From Limnephilus marmoratus (taxonomy: Eukaryota; Arthropoda; Insecta; Trichoptera; Limnephilidae), in contig OU862920.1 in NCBI GenBank assembly GCA_917880885.1, forward strand, positions 41,389,019-41,453,018: 64,000 nucleotides of DNA. Direction: 5' to 3'. Of this stretch, positions 1 through 11,649 are shown piece after piece (within the stretch, counting starts at the first letter, position 1; each line of letters begins with the position of its first letter). A program made the position numbers and the translations under genes. The notes under the pieces were generated by a model. It was not told the DNA's origin. It searched no databases and worked only from the letters and a program-made list of their open reading frames with translations.

Positions 1-19
1 GTGTAGAACTGAGTTGTAA

Positions 20-80
20 CGCGTTTCCTTTTCATCCTAATTTCAAATACTAACAGAGCAAAATAAGTTTCACTTCAAAA
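20..80 (+). mobile_element. MITE-C family, right-end fragment
   Basis: A short stretch resembling the right end of the MITE-C family found elsewhere in this window: a block related to TTCATCC..AATTTCAAAT followed by the terminal AAGTTTCACTTCAAAA. Better copies with the same ending lie at 51022-51285 and 52400-52592. Only the right portion is inside the window. Confidence 0.5.
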
Positions 81-762
81 TTCTAAAAATAGAAAAACGT
101 CATTACCCGTTGGGGATATCGTGCAGTGCAATCTATGAGATTAGCTATGCATCGAGATATGAAAGATAAAGTTACTGAATGCGTATCCAATGGCAGAATA
201 TTTTCCGACAGATGTTTTGTCGCAACACACCTAAAGCTGCAGTGTTAAAGGTGTTTTATAACCTCATCAATATAACCATAGAATAATCAGATGTTATCTA
301 GAAATCATTCAGATTAATCACATGTTTAACGATTGTATTAAAAAGGCATTATTTTTTTAAGTTACTTAAACTTTAAATTACAGCTTAGATATAAAATAAA
401 AATCTTTCTGAAATATCGACGAAGAGATTGGAATGATAAAAGTGTCACAGTAGCAAATGAGTTGACTGTATGAATTGGACGTCCATAATATATTATAAGC
501 TTCCGGTAAGCTGGCGTATCGGTAGATGACAAATGTTTTTGCTGAACTTCAATTATTTTACGGCAGCTGGGGTACGGACATAATAGTAACAGTATTCAAA
601 TCTTATTTGCATATTGTGTTTACTCAATAATATGGGGAAAAAACCCAATTTATAAAGGTGTATTATTTGAATCGGGTTTTATGAGATAAAACAGTAACAA
701 CCACTGTGGTTATTCAAAGCGTGAGTAGCAAAAACATTTTTGCAAAAATATTACATAGAATG
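81..762. other. Stretch with nothing recognised
   Basis: AT-rich sequence with no long reading frame, no RNA gene and no clear repeat boundary. It ends at the 8-bp target duplication of the hAT element that follows. Confidence 0.6.
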
Positions 763-770
763 ATTTAGAT
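763..770. repeat. Target site duplication of the hAT element, left copy
   Basis: ATTTAGAT, repeated exactly at 6137-6144 on the far side of the element. One further base on the outer side (G at 762) also matches the G at 6136, but 8 bp is the length expected for hAT. Confidence 0.85.
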
Positions 771-920
771 CATAGGTGGCCAACCTTTTCAGCAGCCGGG
801 ATTTTAGAAATTAGATTTCCTAACGGGCCCAACAAAAGTTCTTTGATTATTCAAAGATTTTTATTTTATTATTATTGTACAACAGAATAATTCCAATTAC
901 AGTACAATTTAGTTACCCTA

Positions 921-1487
921 TCAGCATTTAGGCAAGTGACTCTTCAATAATGTTTTTAAGGCATATAAAGAACAGTCACTTACATTCAAATGGTTTGCAA
1001 TTTCATTTAACAGCACCACTCCCCTCGTCATGCTAAGCTTTGCCAAGACGTCTGTTCTGCCGTTCGGTACTTTAAATAAGTCATGATGTCGACTTCGGCT
1101 GTAGTGGTCTGGTACATATAAATCATAGCATCCCAAGAGAAATGGGCTATTGATGAAATTGTTCCAAATTTTGAAAGACAGAATAGCAAGACTTGCTTTC
1201 CTTCTAGTTTCTAGGCTCACAGAATCAGTTTCCTCAAGTAAGTTAATATGGTGCATGAACCTTGGATAGGTTCCATGCTTCCGCATATAAACATACCTGA
1301 GAAATTTCTTCTGGATTTGCTCTAACATATCAATGTACTTCTGGTGGTACGGTGTCCAAACATCGCTCGCGTACTCCAGGTTGCTTCTCAGTATGCCATC
1401 GAATAACGCTAGCATAGCTTCTTGGTTATCAAATTGCTTACAAGTCCTGATGATGAATCCAAGAAGTTTGTAGCAAGACTGAGTGAG
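921..1487 (-). pseudogene. LINE-A reverse transcriptase, C-terminal part
   Basis: An open frame of about 189 codons with no internal stop, read from the LINE-B junction to the terminator at 921. It carries the post-catalytic region of LINE reverse transcriptases: RSNLEYASDVWTPYHQKYID, then QIQKKFLRYVYMR, ETRRKASLAILSFKIWN, and a basic end. It is not a separate gene: upstream residues KKLTQSCYKLLGF continue the protein encoded at 3950-5353. The ATG at 1415 is only an internal methionine. It would act in target-primed reverse transcription if intact, but here it is detached from its catalytic domain. Confidence 0.8.
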
Positions 1488-1619
1488 CTTTTTTTTTTTT
1501 TATTTGAATTTTATTTTAGTAATTTGTACATTTAAGTTTACAAATTTCTAATTGATTATAATATTTCATATTGCAGTTTTTTTAATTATAATATTTTAAA
1601 TTCACAAAATTTTTTGAAA

Positions 1620-3871
1620 TCACAAAATTTTTTGTTTTTGTTTTATGTAGCTCCTACAATCCATCTTGAACTTTTCAATTGGTGAGGACTTAAGAGTTTC
1701 TGGTAGTGTATTATATAACTTAATTCCTTTGTACAGCAGACTGTTTTGCGTATTCGTTTTGTCCTTTTTGTTTAATCTTATTTCCTTGCAAGTCCTTGTG
1801 TAATGTCTGTGAATGTCCTTATTGTATACGATTTTATTTGTGAAGTATTTTGGTAACATGTTGTTTAATATTTTGTGAATAAATATCAACGTGTTCAAGG
1901 TCAGTATTTGTTTCACTGTTAACCAATTAAGTTCCTTTAACATTTTAATTATTTTTGAAAATCTATTTCTTCGGAGTATTATTCGCATTGCTCTGTTTTG
2001 GAGAATTTGAAATTTATTCTGTTCTCTTTCATTACAAAGGAAAAGGATACTTGAACAGTAGTTGAAGTGTGGAGCAATAATTGAATTGTAAATGGTGATG
2101 GCGGTTTTTCTGGAAATTTTAGGCCGAATTCTTCCCAAAAAAGATATCTTTTTGCCAATTTTCTTGTGGGTATATTCGGCATGTCTATTGAAGTTTAGTT
2201 TGGAATCTAATATGACTCCTAAGTATTTCATTTCAGAAACATTTTCAATAATTTCACCATCAATTTTAATTTTGCTTTCACTGGATGTCTTCTTATATCC
2301 AATCACCATACATTTTGTTTTTTTTTTGTATTTAATTTAAGCTTATTTATTTTTAGCCATCTTGATACATCATCTAGTTCATTATTTAAAATATTTATTA
2401 GTTCTTCATAGTTATCTCCAATTAAGAATATAAGTGTATCATCGGCAAAAAGTCGTACTTTGCATTTTGAAAATATTTTCACCATGTCATTAATATAGAG
2501 TATGAACAATAGGGGTCCAAGGACCGATCCCTGCGGTACTCCTAATTTATTTTCCATTGGTTTTGAGAATTGATTATTTATTTTTGTTATCTGTTTTCTG
2601 TCTTTCAAATACTCTTCTATTAATTTAATGGCTATAGATGAGAAACCAATTTCTTTAAGTTTTCTTATTAAGATTTCTCGATCTATAGTTTCGAATGCCC
2701 TTTGAAAGTCTAAAAATATTGCTAAGATAAATTTATTACTATTCATTCCTTCCTTCCATTCTTCGACAATTACGTTTAATGCTGTTTCACACGAGTTATT
2801 AGATCTGAATCCTGATTGCTCTTGGCATAGAATATTGTGTTTATCTAGGTATTGTAAAATTTGTTCTTTTATTATCACTTCAAGAATCTGCTCATATTTT
2901 GGTAAGGTGTTGATTGGTCGAAATTCTTCACATTTTCTGGTATTTTTAACCTTCGGAACCGGTATAATGGTAGATTGTTTCCATGACTGTGGAAATTTTC
3001 CTTCTTCAATCGTCTCATTAATAATATTTAATAGTGTAGATCCAATTACTGGAAAAGCATCCCTTATTATACTAATAGTTAATCCATCTGAACTATTCTT
3101 TGATTTAATTTCATTTAAGACTTTAAATAAATATTCTGCATTTATTCTTCTGAAGACCAATAATTCTTTGTTTGAGTCGTTATTTTCATTTATGGGGTTA
3201 GCAACAATGTTGGGTATTAATTTGTTGATTTAAGTGATGCTTTCAATAAAATATTTATTAAAGCTATTAGCCATGTTTTCTTCGTTTATCTCTTTTGGGA
3301 AGTTTACAATTTTTATGTCATCTTTGTTTTCGCCATGTACTAATTCTTTTATGCTTTTCCAAATTTTTTTGGGATCCCCTTCTTCTGAGTTAATTTTATT
3401 TTTTATGTACTCATTATGCGTTCTTTTTATGTCTTTGGAGTATTCGTTTCTCGCTTTTTTGTAGTTATCCCAATCCATAGTATTATTAGTAAGGCGTGCT
3501 CTTTTGTAAAATGTATCTCTATCGTGCTGCATTTTGCGTAGTTCTTTTGTGTACCACTTATTATTATTTATTTTATGTATCTTCTGTTCTGGGACTACTT
3601 CATCAATAGATTTTTTTAAGTTTAATATTATCTGGTCCGCTTTTTTGTTATATTCCATTTGATTTATTTCATTCCAATTAATAGCCTCCAAGGTCTGAAT
3701 GAAAATTTCTTTATCATATTTTTTGTAATTTTTAAAAGTTATTACTTTTGTTTCTTTGCTGGAGTTGTATTTTTCTCTGTCATTTAATAGAATCTGAATG
3801 ATGTTATGGTCGGTAATTTAAGGATTATCTAGTATATTAATATTTAAGTTGAATTTATTTGAGATTACAAA
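1620..3871 (-). pseudogene. LINE-B ORF2: endonuclease tail and reverse transcriptase
   Basis: Three pieces form one protein. The tail of the endonuclease (TDHNIIQIL) and the linker domain run to 3230, where a TAA interrupts the frame. The reverse transcriptase follows in the same frame (to about 2310) with FRPINTLPKYEQILEVIIK, SGFRSNNSCETALN, FLDFQRAFETIDREIL, GVPQGSVLGPLLFILYINDM and the catalytic FADD in VRLFADDTLIFL. A frameshift in an A-run near 2318 moves the C-terminal 229 residues (YLGVILDSKLNF, IIAPHFNYCSSILFLCNE) into another frame, ending at 1620. A further stop lies at about 3820. The residues match LINE-C almost block for block. With two stops and one frameshift the copy is dead. 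Confidence 0.85.
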
Positions 3872-3872
3872 T

Positions 3873-3945
3873 TAAATTAATTTAAAATTTAAAATTAATT
3901 AATTTAAAATTAAACAAATTAAAAAATAAATTTAAAATTAAAAAT
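3873..3945. repeat. AT-only tract at the LINE-B 5' junction
   Basis: About 70 bp made of reshuffled AATTTAAAATTAAA units, lying between the truncated 5' end of LINE-B and the broken LINE-A frame. It has no coding continuity with either element. It could be filler DNA added during integration or a later microsatellite expansion. Confidence 0.6.
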
Positions 3946-3949
3946 TACA

Positions 3950-5353
3950 TTACAATACAAGCTGCGATATATGGCAAGAGAATGTCAGTTCGGGATCAAA
4001 GACGACACCGAGATCTTTCACGGATTTTACAAGTGATAACGTTTCGCCTTTTATTTTATAATCGTAAATTATAATGTTTTTACAACGAGTGAAGGACATT
4101 GTGAGACATTTCTTTGTGTTAAAATCTAATTTGTTTGCCAACGACCATTCAGATAGTGCATCCAGATCAGTTTGCATTTTAAAGCAATCTTGTTGGCAGC
4201 TTATTTCCATCATTATTTTAAGGTCATCAGCAAATAGTAGACATTTGCCGTTCCTAACACAGTTTTGGATGTCATCTATAAGTATTAGTAACAACATAGG
4301 TCCGAGGTTAGACCCTTGAGGAATTCCAGATTGCGCTGGGAATTTTTTTGAATTATGTCCATTTATCGAAACAAATTGACTTCTGGATTTTAAATACGAT
4401 GAGAAAAAGTTCAGTGTCGGTAGATCGAAGCCTATTTTAGACATTTTCCTCAGAAGTATATCATGGTTAACACGGTCAAATGCCTTGTCAAAGTCGGTGT
4501 AAACTACATCTGTTTGGTGCCTCGAGTCCAAACTGGTGGCTACCAACTGCGAAAAATTAAGCAGATTTGTGATTGTTGATTTCTTTGGAAGGAAACCGTG
4601 TTGATTTTCACCAATGAATGGCGCAATCTGGTGACTTAATTTGTCACAAACCAATATTTCTAAAAGTTTGGGTAGCACTGATAATACGGCTACCGGTCTG
4701 TAGTTTTTGACGTCTGTCTTATCTCCAGCCTTAAAAATAGGACTGACTCGGGTCAGTTTCCAAATTTGGGGGAATGTAGAAGTCAAAATACTAGAGTTAA
4801 ATATATAACAAAGGGCTTCACTTATCATTGGCGCTAAGCTAATGATAATACTGGAAGGAATTCCATCCGGTCCTGTAGCCTTGTCTGTCTTCAGCTTACG
4901 AATGTAGGCTTCAACCTCTTTCGGATTAGTAAATCCAAGAGATATGTCACCTAAGTTCCATGGAATTTCTGTTTTCGTAAATTCCGTACTGAGATCCGGG
5001 GTTTTACTATCATATACAGACTGAAAGTAGTCTGCGAACATCTGACAAATAGATTCTGAATCTGTTATAAATTCGTCTCCACTCTTCAGGCCATTATGCG
5101 ATCTGGAGTTTGCTTTCTGTGATTTTATGAAATCCCAGAAACATTTTACATCGTCTTTAATCCCGTTCTGAATTCTTATTAAATATTGCTGTTTAGTTGC
5201 GGCAATATCTTTTTTGAGCTCGGATTGCACCGCAGAAAACAACAAGTAATCAGACTGCTTCTTGTGCAATCTATACCTTCTGCGATGCGCTTCCTTGCTT
5301 TTTATTTTGTCAATAATTGATTTTGTGAACCATGTCGGGTAGGTTACACTCAC
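3950..5353 (-). pseudogene. LINE-A ORF2: linker and reverse transcriptase core
   Basis: An uninterrupted 467-codon frame. The N-terminal 150 residues are the basic linker usual between endonuclease and polymerase (TYPTWFTKSI, then AHRRRYRLHKKQSDY). Reverse transcriptase blocks follow: ATGPDGIPSSII near residue 160, YRPVAVLSVLPKLLEILV near 220, GFLPKKSTITNLL near 255, YTDFDKAFDRVNHDILL near 285, SGIPQGSNLGPMLLLILIDD near 345, and the catalytic pair in LLFADDLKIMM near 375. The metal-binding aspartates are present. The frame ends in DLGVVFDPELTFSCHISQ and runs into a stop inside the LINE-B junction; the true C-terminus is at 921-1487. The start shown is internal: related coding sequence continues upstream to about 5631. 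Confidence 0.85.
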
Positions 5354-5631
5354 ATTTATTGATTTCTTAATTGGTACACATAAATCAAAAACACTTGATA
5401 AAACATTATGAAATAATCTACCGCAACATCAACAGAGTGTATGCTTTTAAGAAATGTTCAGTCAAAATGTGACAGAATGTTTTGACACAATTTTATATCA
5501 GCATGCTTAAAGTTATATTTCGAGTAGCAGTTGGTAGGTTGTGCACACGAAAAAATCTTAAGATAACAAGAAATATATTGTGTTTTTAAGATAACATAAC
5601 CAAAATGAGAATCAAACATATTTATTAGGTT
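5354..5631 (-). pseudogene. LINE-A ORF2, upstream remnant
   Basis: Residues in the order CYSKYNFKHADIKLCQ, NILSHFD, a TGA where LINEs usually have tryptophan, FLKSIHSVDVAVDYF, a one-base frameshift, then HNVLSSVFDLCVPIKKS. This leads directly into the polymerase frame starting at 5353. The block is the region between endonuclease and reverse transcriptase. The frame is open up to about 5643, but the probable target duplication at 5632-5637 marks the truncation point. Confidence 0.6.
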
Positions 5632-5689
5632 AAAGTTGGGCAATACAAAAAATAAATAAACACAATATAATAAATTTTATTGAGACGGT

Positions 5690-6010
5690 GATTTTGTTTG
5701 TCAGAACTAAGTGCATCAATGTTGATAACCATTGATGTTGTTGCTACAGTACGCAAACAGTTTTACAAATGGTCACCAGTGATCGTGTTCTCATTTGAGA
5801 TTTAATATGCTTCATTCGACTAAAAATCTGTTCACAAGTTAAGTCTTCAAAAAGCGAAATCATCGATAGAAAGCATGTTTGTAAAATGCAGGATATTTCT
5901 CCTTGTCCAAATATGGTTTGCAAAACTCTTCCAAACCAACCTGATTGAATTTCTTCTTTAACTTTGTTAACAAGTATATATCATAGAAGAACTTGTCATG
6001 ATAGTCGAAT
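5690..6010 (-). pseudogene. hAT transposase C-terminus, decayed
   Basis: Read on the minus strand in shifting frames, this gives KFFYDIYLLTKLKKK, GLEEFCKPYLDKEKYPAF, then LTCEQIFSRMKHIKSQMRTR, then CLRTVATTSMVINIDALSSD. That is the order of the hAT dimerisation region in transposases related to domesticated ZBED and GTF2IRD2-type proteins, where C-E-Q-x-F-S-x-M-K is highly conserved. At least two frameshifts and stops are present. The zinc finger and the RNase H-like catalytic core are absent, and the gap to the right TIR is too small to hold them. This is a fossil of the 771-6136 element. Confidence 0.75.
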
Positions 6011-6136
6011 CAATGTACTGAGATACTTCCATATATGAGATATGGTTTTATGTACACCAAAAGAAAAAAAAAAGGTGTGCATTTGCTCTGCGGGCCACAA
6101 GTAAACACCCAGCGGGCCACGGTTTGGCCACCCTTG

Positions 6137-6144
6137 ATTTAGAT
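6137..6144. repeat. Target site duplication of the hAT element, right copy
   Basis: Exact copy of ATTTAGAT at 763-770, immediately outside the right terminal inverted repeat. Confidence 0.85.
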
Positions 6145-7734
6145 GCTTCAACACCATTTTGGAAAGTTATGAAAAAAAATGTAAAGCTTATTACCTAACC
6201 TAACGTAACCTATTTAACTATTTTTTCATCATTAGGTGTTAAATTTGAATGTTTCTGAGTTGACCGGTCACCGATTCAAATAGGTGCACAGAATGCGCTA
6301 TTTTATTGGATTTGCAAAAATTTAACTCTTTAGGCCTCGGTAGTATTATTTTGGAAGGACAAAATAAAAAGAAGAAGGTCATAAAAATCCAAGTAAATGG
6401 AAAATTTCCAAACGTATACAAAAACTAAAAACTTTTTTAGAAAGGTGATAAAATATGCTTTCAAATTTTATAAATTGAAATAAACATATAATTTTTTCAG
6501 GCCTAGCTGTACTTTATGGAAGTTCAAAATATTTTCGCTTTACATTAATATCCAAGTAAAATGGAATATTTCCTAAACCATCCGAAAACTGAAAACTTTT
6601 TTAGAAAGGTGTTAAAATACGCCTTCAAATTTAAAATCTAAATAAACATATAATTTTTGTACTCAAACATAAAAAAATTATTTTAAAATTAATCACCGTA
6701 CGCTTTTTCTAACTAAAATTACTGATAACGAAAAAAAAAATTACGTGTTTTAATAGACAAATGTATTAAAACGTTGTTATCAGTTATCACCTCACTTTTT
6801 TGTCTTTCAATGCAAAAATTATTTAAAAAAATTCAATTCAAGAGTTTCATAAATTTATTTCAAAATGCATTTCAAAACTTTGGTTTCATATAGGTGTACA
6901 TTTTACTTATTTTGTGGTTAGCTTTTGCATTTTAATGAAATGCGTGGTCTTTTCTCTTTCTAACACCGTTTATATCATATTTCTCACTATGATAGTAAGG
7001 GAGATTTCTATGAGACCTATTTGAGTTGTCCCTTAAAAGAAACAAATGGACTCTACGGGTTTTAACAAATGGTTATGCAGTATATAGCAAAAGGCCATGC
7101 AGATTGAAAATGTATAATGATTTTGCAGAATGTCAGAAACGGGCAGAAAGTAATGAATGTGTTTATCGTTCTATTTCTATCATTTTATAAATTAATTTTA
7201 ATAAATCACTTAAGAAGTTACCGAAGAGTATTACTAATATTCTGTGCATTTTTGTTAAATATCTAATAAATTTTATGTTCAAAACCATAGGTATTACATA
7301 TTTATGTAGAAATATTCTAATTGCAGGTTCAATAAAACAAAAACTATGAAAAATCAAAAATAAAAATGACCAATTGTCATAACAATCTAACGAAGAATGC
7401 GTAGTAGAACCCCTTCTTACTTAAAAATAGAAATACAGGATTCCTCTAACACCATCCCCTAACGCCATTCACCAGAAAAAAGTACTTTCTTGGTTAACAA
7501 AATACGGCAATACCCCGAGCGTCACTAGCTCGCCCGCGCCACCAAAGAACCGCGACAAAAAATTAAGCAACCAAGGGATGCGTTATGAAATTGACCGACA
7601 TCCTTTTCTTACGAATGCGTTTAATTCTTAATAATTTATTTGAATTTGTACGAGAATATGGTCTTTATGTACTAATATAAAAATTATATATTTTTCTAAA
7701 TGTTGTTAAAAATGTTAGGTTGCTTCTGAGTTCA
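6145..7734. other. AT-rich stretch with a two-copy tandem repeat
   Basis: No gene seen. About 6328-6497 and 6498-6663 are diverged tandem copies of a unit near 170 bp; both contain GGCCT, ATCCAAGTAAA, CTTTTTTAGAAAGGTG and AAATAAACATATAATTTTT in that order. A short AACCTAACGTAACC block lies near 6195. From 6700 to 7734 I see nothing beyond homopolymer runs. Confidence 0.55.
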
Positions 7735-7793
7735 CAGCACCTCGGGCCGGGGCCCCGGATCCCGCGGGACCCAGAGCCACTCTATAGTTACGC
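7735..7793. mobile_element. Possible solo end of a hAT-like transposon
   Basis: A GC-rich block (GGGCCGGGGCCCCGGATCCC) ends in AGTTACGCCACTG. On the minus strand this starts CAGTGGCGTAACT, a form common at hAT termini. I found no matching opposite end or duplication nearby, so it may be a one-ended relic or chance. Confidence 0.3.
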
Positions 7794-8084
7794 CACTGAT
7801 TTCTACGTAAGCCTTGTGGTGTCCATTTTTCTTTAATTTTTGATTTTTTGGAAATCTGACGGACATACTACTTGTTAGTAGAAATATTAAAAGCTCTAAG
7901 CACTACTTTAATATAAGTATTCATACTTTCGAATTTTAATACCTACTGGTAATTTACAAGTAGGTAGATAAAGTTTTTTACAATAGTTTATCTACTTGTC
8001 TATTACCAAGTATAATTAATCAAGATACAAAACTTCACCCAAAGGCCGTTATCACAGTTTGACAAATTGCAGTATTTATTTCTC

Positions 8085-8690
8085 TCTCTCTGGTTTCAAT
8101 CCTGGGATTGGTTTGCAGCAATTTTCTTTAGTTTCCTCTTCCATTCTTCCCTGTCTTGTGCGGCTCTTTTGAGGTCTGCATATGATAAGCAGCGCACGTC
8201 CACCAGCAGGTCCTCCAGGTACTCTCGGCGTGGGCGTCCCCTAGAGTTTGTCCCCTCGGTCATACCCTCCATTATGGAATGCAAGAGGCCTTCTTGTCGT
8301 ATTACATGGCCGATCCATCTTGCACGCCTTTCGGACAAGGTCCTGAGCAGGTGCCTTCCTCCTTCGATTCTTTGGAGAACCTCCTCATTTGTAATGTGGT
8401 CTCTCCAGGAAATTCCTAATAGTTTTCTATAGGACCACATCTCAAAAGCCTCTAGTCTCCGTTTATCTCTTTTGGATAGGCACCATGTTTCGCAGCCGTA
8501 CATCAAGATACTCCATACATAGGTCTTGATGAGGAGTATTCTCAGCTTTAGGTCTATATTATTTGATTCAATTATTTTCGACCTTTTATTGAAAGCAAGC
8601 CTAGCCTGGTGTATACGGCTGTCGACATCGCTCTTAGACCGACCGTCCCATGTTATTTTGCTTGTTATGTTATTTTTAGAAAGCTATATA
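8085..8690 (-). pseudogene. RTE-type LINE, reverse transcriptase C-terminus
   Basis: A minus-strand frame ending in ...KRKLKKIAANQSQD. It contains LMYGCETWCLSKRDKRRLEAF, RKLLGISWRDHITNEEVL, LSERRARWIGHVIRQEG, then SRGRPRREYLEDLL: the LYGCETW and RW.GH.R segments that follow the polymerase in RTE-clade and similar LINEs. Coding similarity extends upstream of the ATG at 8506 (SRIHQARLAFNKRSKIIE, DLKLRILLIKTYVWSI) to about 8690. The polymerase core is missing, so this is a 5'-truncated copy. Confidence 0.75.
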
Positions 8691-8734
8691 AAATCCGTTC
8701 CTACTCGAATCGATTTAATATCAGCATGTACAGG

Positions 8735-9060
8735 AAAAAAATTAATTCCCTCAGACCCTATGTCATCTGAGGGGATGCTGCGTGGAGGGTCTTTTCAGGA
8801 AAATGAAGGAGAGGAAGTTCTGGGAAGGAAAAATGTATGAGAAGTGAGTAGGAATCTGGTGGTCAGTGTGCCTAGAAGTGACTGACGTACGAATCCATCC
8901 CTCTCACTGCGGTGCAAGGTGATGGGTCGAGAGAGTCCGGCTGGAGTTCTCTTTCAACCAATCTCTACCGATCCAGCTCACCACCCAGTTAGTGGGCAAA
9001 CGCATTGCCGCCAAGACCTAGATAAACCTCACCCCATGAACCCGGACACCCACGCTTATA
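8735..9060 (-). repeat. Rep-2 dispersed repeat
   Basis: Minus-strand copy of a repeat also present at 16470-16815 (plus), 32350-32600 (minus) and 58920-60066 (plus, interrupted). Shared landmarks are CATGGGGTGAGGTTT, CTAGGTCTTGGCGGC, the ACGAATCCATCCCTC block and the CCTGAGG/CCTCAGG end. It starts directly beside the RTE fragment. A GGTTCG-like block in fuller copies hints at a SINE origin, but this is unproven. Confidence 0.65.
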
Positions 9061-9332
9061 ATAATAATTGAATGATTTGTAGAGCACCGTTTTTTTGTGA
9101 AAAATAACCTCAAGGCGAATTATTAGGCACTACCTAATTTTATTATTTACAAATAGATAACAAAAACATACTTACCTGGGAGGTCACTTCTGATAAACAC
9201 ACTTTAATTAGAAAGTTTATGCTTGGAGAAAATACGGCTTTGCTCGCAGAGGACATTATATTTAAAACACTGGACATTGCATGACTTTATATTTGCTACC
9301 CCCATCACTGGTGTTATAATATTAATAAGAAG

Positions 9333-10113
<781 letters not shown>

Positions 10114-10375
10114 TGAATTAACGCCGATTAACGGCTTTTACATAGGAATTGAAATAATTTGAAAGAAAATAGATAGTTATGAAAAAAAAAATAATATGAC
10201 AAAAAATTAAAAAGCACATATTGAAGTGACAGTTTAAAGTAAAAATAGTAATCTATTATAAATACAAACATGAAGAAAAAGAAAACCTCATATACATGAT
10301 TGTGTACAAGATATTATGAACTAAAAAATTACTATGTAAAGTACGTAGTAATAAATTTAAAAAATTCCATAAATA

Positions 10376-10478
10376 AACATTGATGAAGAATTTAAACATT
10401 GATGAAGAATTTAAACATTGATGAAGAATATAAACATTGATGAAGAATATAAACATTGATGAAGAATATAAATATTCA
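10376..10478. repeat. 19-bp minisatellite, five copies
   Basis: The unit AACATTGATGAAGAATTTA repeats five times with T/A changes near its end. The units are directly adjacent without spacers, so this is a minisatellite and not a CRISPR array. Confidence 0.9.
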
Positions 10479-11189
10479 AAGTATATTAGATTATAATCTA
10501 ACTGAGAAGCGCTGACAAACAGCTTTAATTATATAATGTTTGTATGTTGATAATCTTTCAATATTTATCACATCATCAACAATATATTTGTTACCAAGTA
10601 TATGCTGGCCATTTATTATGGCATATAATTCCGCATTAGAACCTGTATTCTTACAATGGTAAGGTAATTTATGCCAAAAATGAGTTAAAATGTATTTTGA
10701 AAGACTGAAGAATTTAGGACATTAGGAATTTAGGGCTAAGTCACCATATATTATCAACAGGATCAATAATGCATATAACGTAGTAGCAAAGCTAGCGAGA
10801 ACTTGGAGAGCGTATTATGCTTTGAAATCATTACACATACTTCCCATACTACCTACATAATTAATAGTATCGTGCCGATAGCGTGCGAACTAAGTTAAGC
10901 CCCGGCTTAAATCACTAGTTCCGCTCCGGGCCGTTGGCGGTTGGCGTATTATCGGGTCATCTTCCCCGTCGCATCTTCCGTGCTGTAATTACATTAGAGA
11001 TTAAACTATTGCAAGAGAGACGCCAGCGTTCGCATAACAAGTTAACTAGAAAGTTAATATTTAACAAACATAATACCTCCATGATTTCCGTTCTTCGTTA
11101 TTATAACACCGGTAAAACGGCTACATAGTACATGCAAAGCTGCACAGCGGTATCTAGTGTATCCATTTACGTTCACTTGTTGTTGTTGT
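10479..11189. other. Stretch with nothing recognised
   Basis: Mostly AT-rich. A GC-rich patch (about 10885-10990) contains no convincing gene, RNA or terminal repeat. Short open frames here are no longer than chance would give. Confidence 0.5.
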
Positions 11190-11645
11190 TGAAATTAAAA
11201 ATTAAATTCGATTTGGGAAGATGCGTTTTGCAGGCACTTTGTTTCGGTATTGTAACGTGTCCGTTTGGGGTCTTCTGAATAAATGAAAGCACTGTTTTTC
11301 AGGAATAACTTAAACAAGATATTTTGTGTTCTCAAAAATACTAAGGGTTTTAATTCATTAAAACGTCCCAAGTACGCAAACACTTTACACGACATAAACT
11401 ATGGTAAACAATCCATAGATTACGAGGGGGGCAACTTATATAATTGCCTCCCGAAAGACATTAAAAGCGAAAAGAAGCTGGGTAAATTTAAAAAAAAAAT
11501 TATTAATATTTATTGTTGATAAACAAAATAATGAATAGCGCTGTATTGCAATATTTAGTTTATCTTAATGTGTATAATTATTTCTAGTTGAATGAGAGAA
11601 AATGTAATTTTCTTTTAACTGGAATAAAAAAATAAAATAAAATAA
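11190..11645 (+). pseudogene. LINE 3' end fragment
   Basis: A 79-codon frame (11283-11519) ends in EGGNLYNCLPKDIKSEKKLGKFKKKI, matching the end of many LINE reverse transcriptases (G..LYN.LP..IK....L..FKK). About 110 bp of 3' UTR follow, ending in an A-rich tail AATAAAAAAATAAAATAAAA at 11621-11640. No catalytic region is present; the 5' boundary is not defined. Confidence 0.65.
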
Positions 11646-11649
11646 GGGT

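Larger units (their letters stand above)
1488..3945 (-). mobile_element. LINE-B inserted inside LINE-A
   Basis: A minus-strand LINE whose poly(A) tail appears as the T-run at about 1490-1500. It interrupts the LINE-A reading frame. Its protein closely resembles LINE-C (25726-29200), so the two belong to one family. It is 5' truncated within the endonuclease domain: the first recognisable residues, VISNKFNLNINILDNP, start near 3871. An AT-rich tract (3873-3945) separates this point from LINE-A. The target duplication is short: only AGCT is clearly shared between the two flanks, where the LINE-A codons for SQL would be. Confidence 0.8.
841..5631 (-). mobile_element. LINE-A, Jockey/CR1-like non-LTR retrotransposon, 5' truncated
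   Basis: A minus-strand LINE inserted in the hAT element. Its coding sequence runs from about 5631 down to 3950, is broken by the LINE-B insertion, and resumes at about 1487 down to the stop at 921. The same protein reads across the gap: it stops after ...TFSCHISQ on one side and resumes with LTQSCYKLLGF on the other. The 3' end near 841 is A-rich on the minus strand (AATAATAATAAAATAAAAATC). AAAGTT at 835-840 and again at 5632-5637 is a plausible short target duplication that sets both boundaries. The endonuclease domain is almost wholly missing, so the copy is 5' truncated. Confidence 0.75.
771..6136 (-). mobile_element. hAT DNA transposon carrying nested LINEs
   Basis: The left end reads CATAGGTGGCCAACC and the right end, on the opposite strand, reads CAAGGGTGGCCAAACC, an imperfect inverted repeat of the hAT CAGGGGTGGCCAACC kind. 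Both ends are flanked by the same 8 bases, ATTTAGAT (763-770 and 6137-6144), and hAT elements duplicate 8 bp. Subterminal GGGCC blocks lie inside both ends. A decayed hAT transposase C-terminus on the minus strand (5690-6010) supports the assignment. Most of the length is not hAT sequence but LINE-A (841-5631), itself interrupted by LINE-B. Without these the element is under 600 bp, so it had probably already lost most of its transposase gene. It cannot be autonomous. Confidence 0.85.

Noticed and set aside
10376..10478. CRISPR-like repeats
   Set aside because: 19-bp units without spacers; a minisatellite in a eukaryotic genome.
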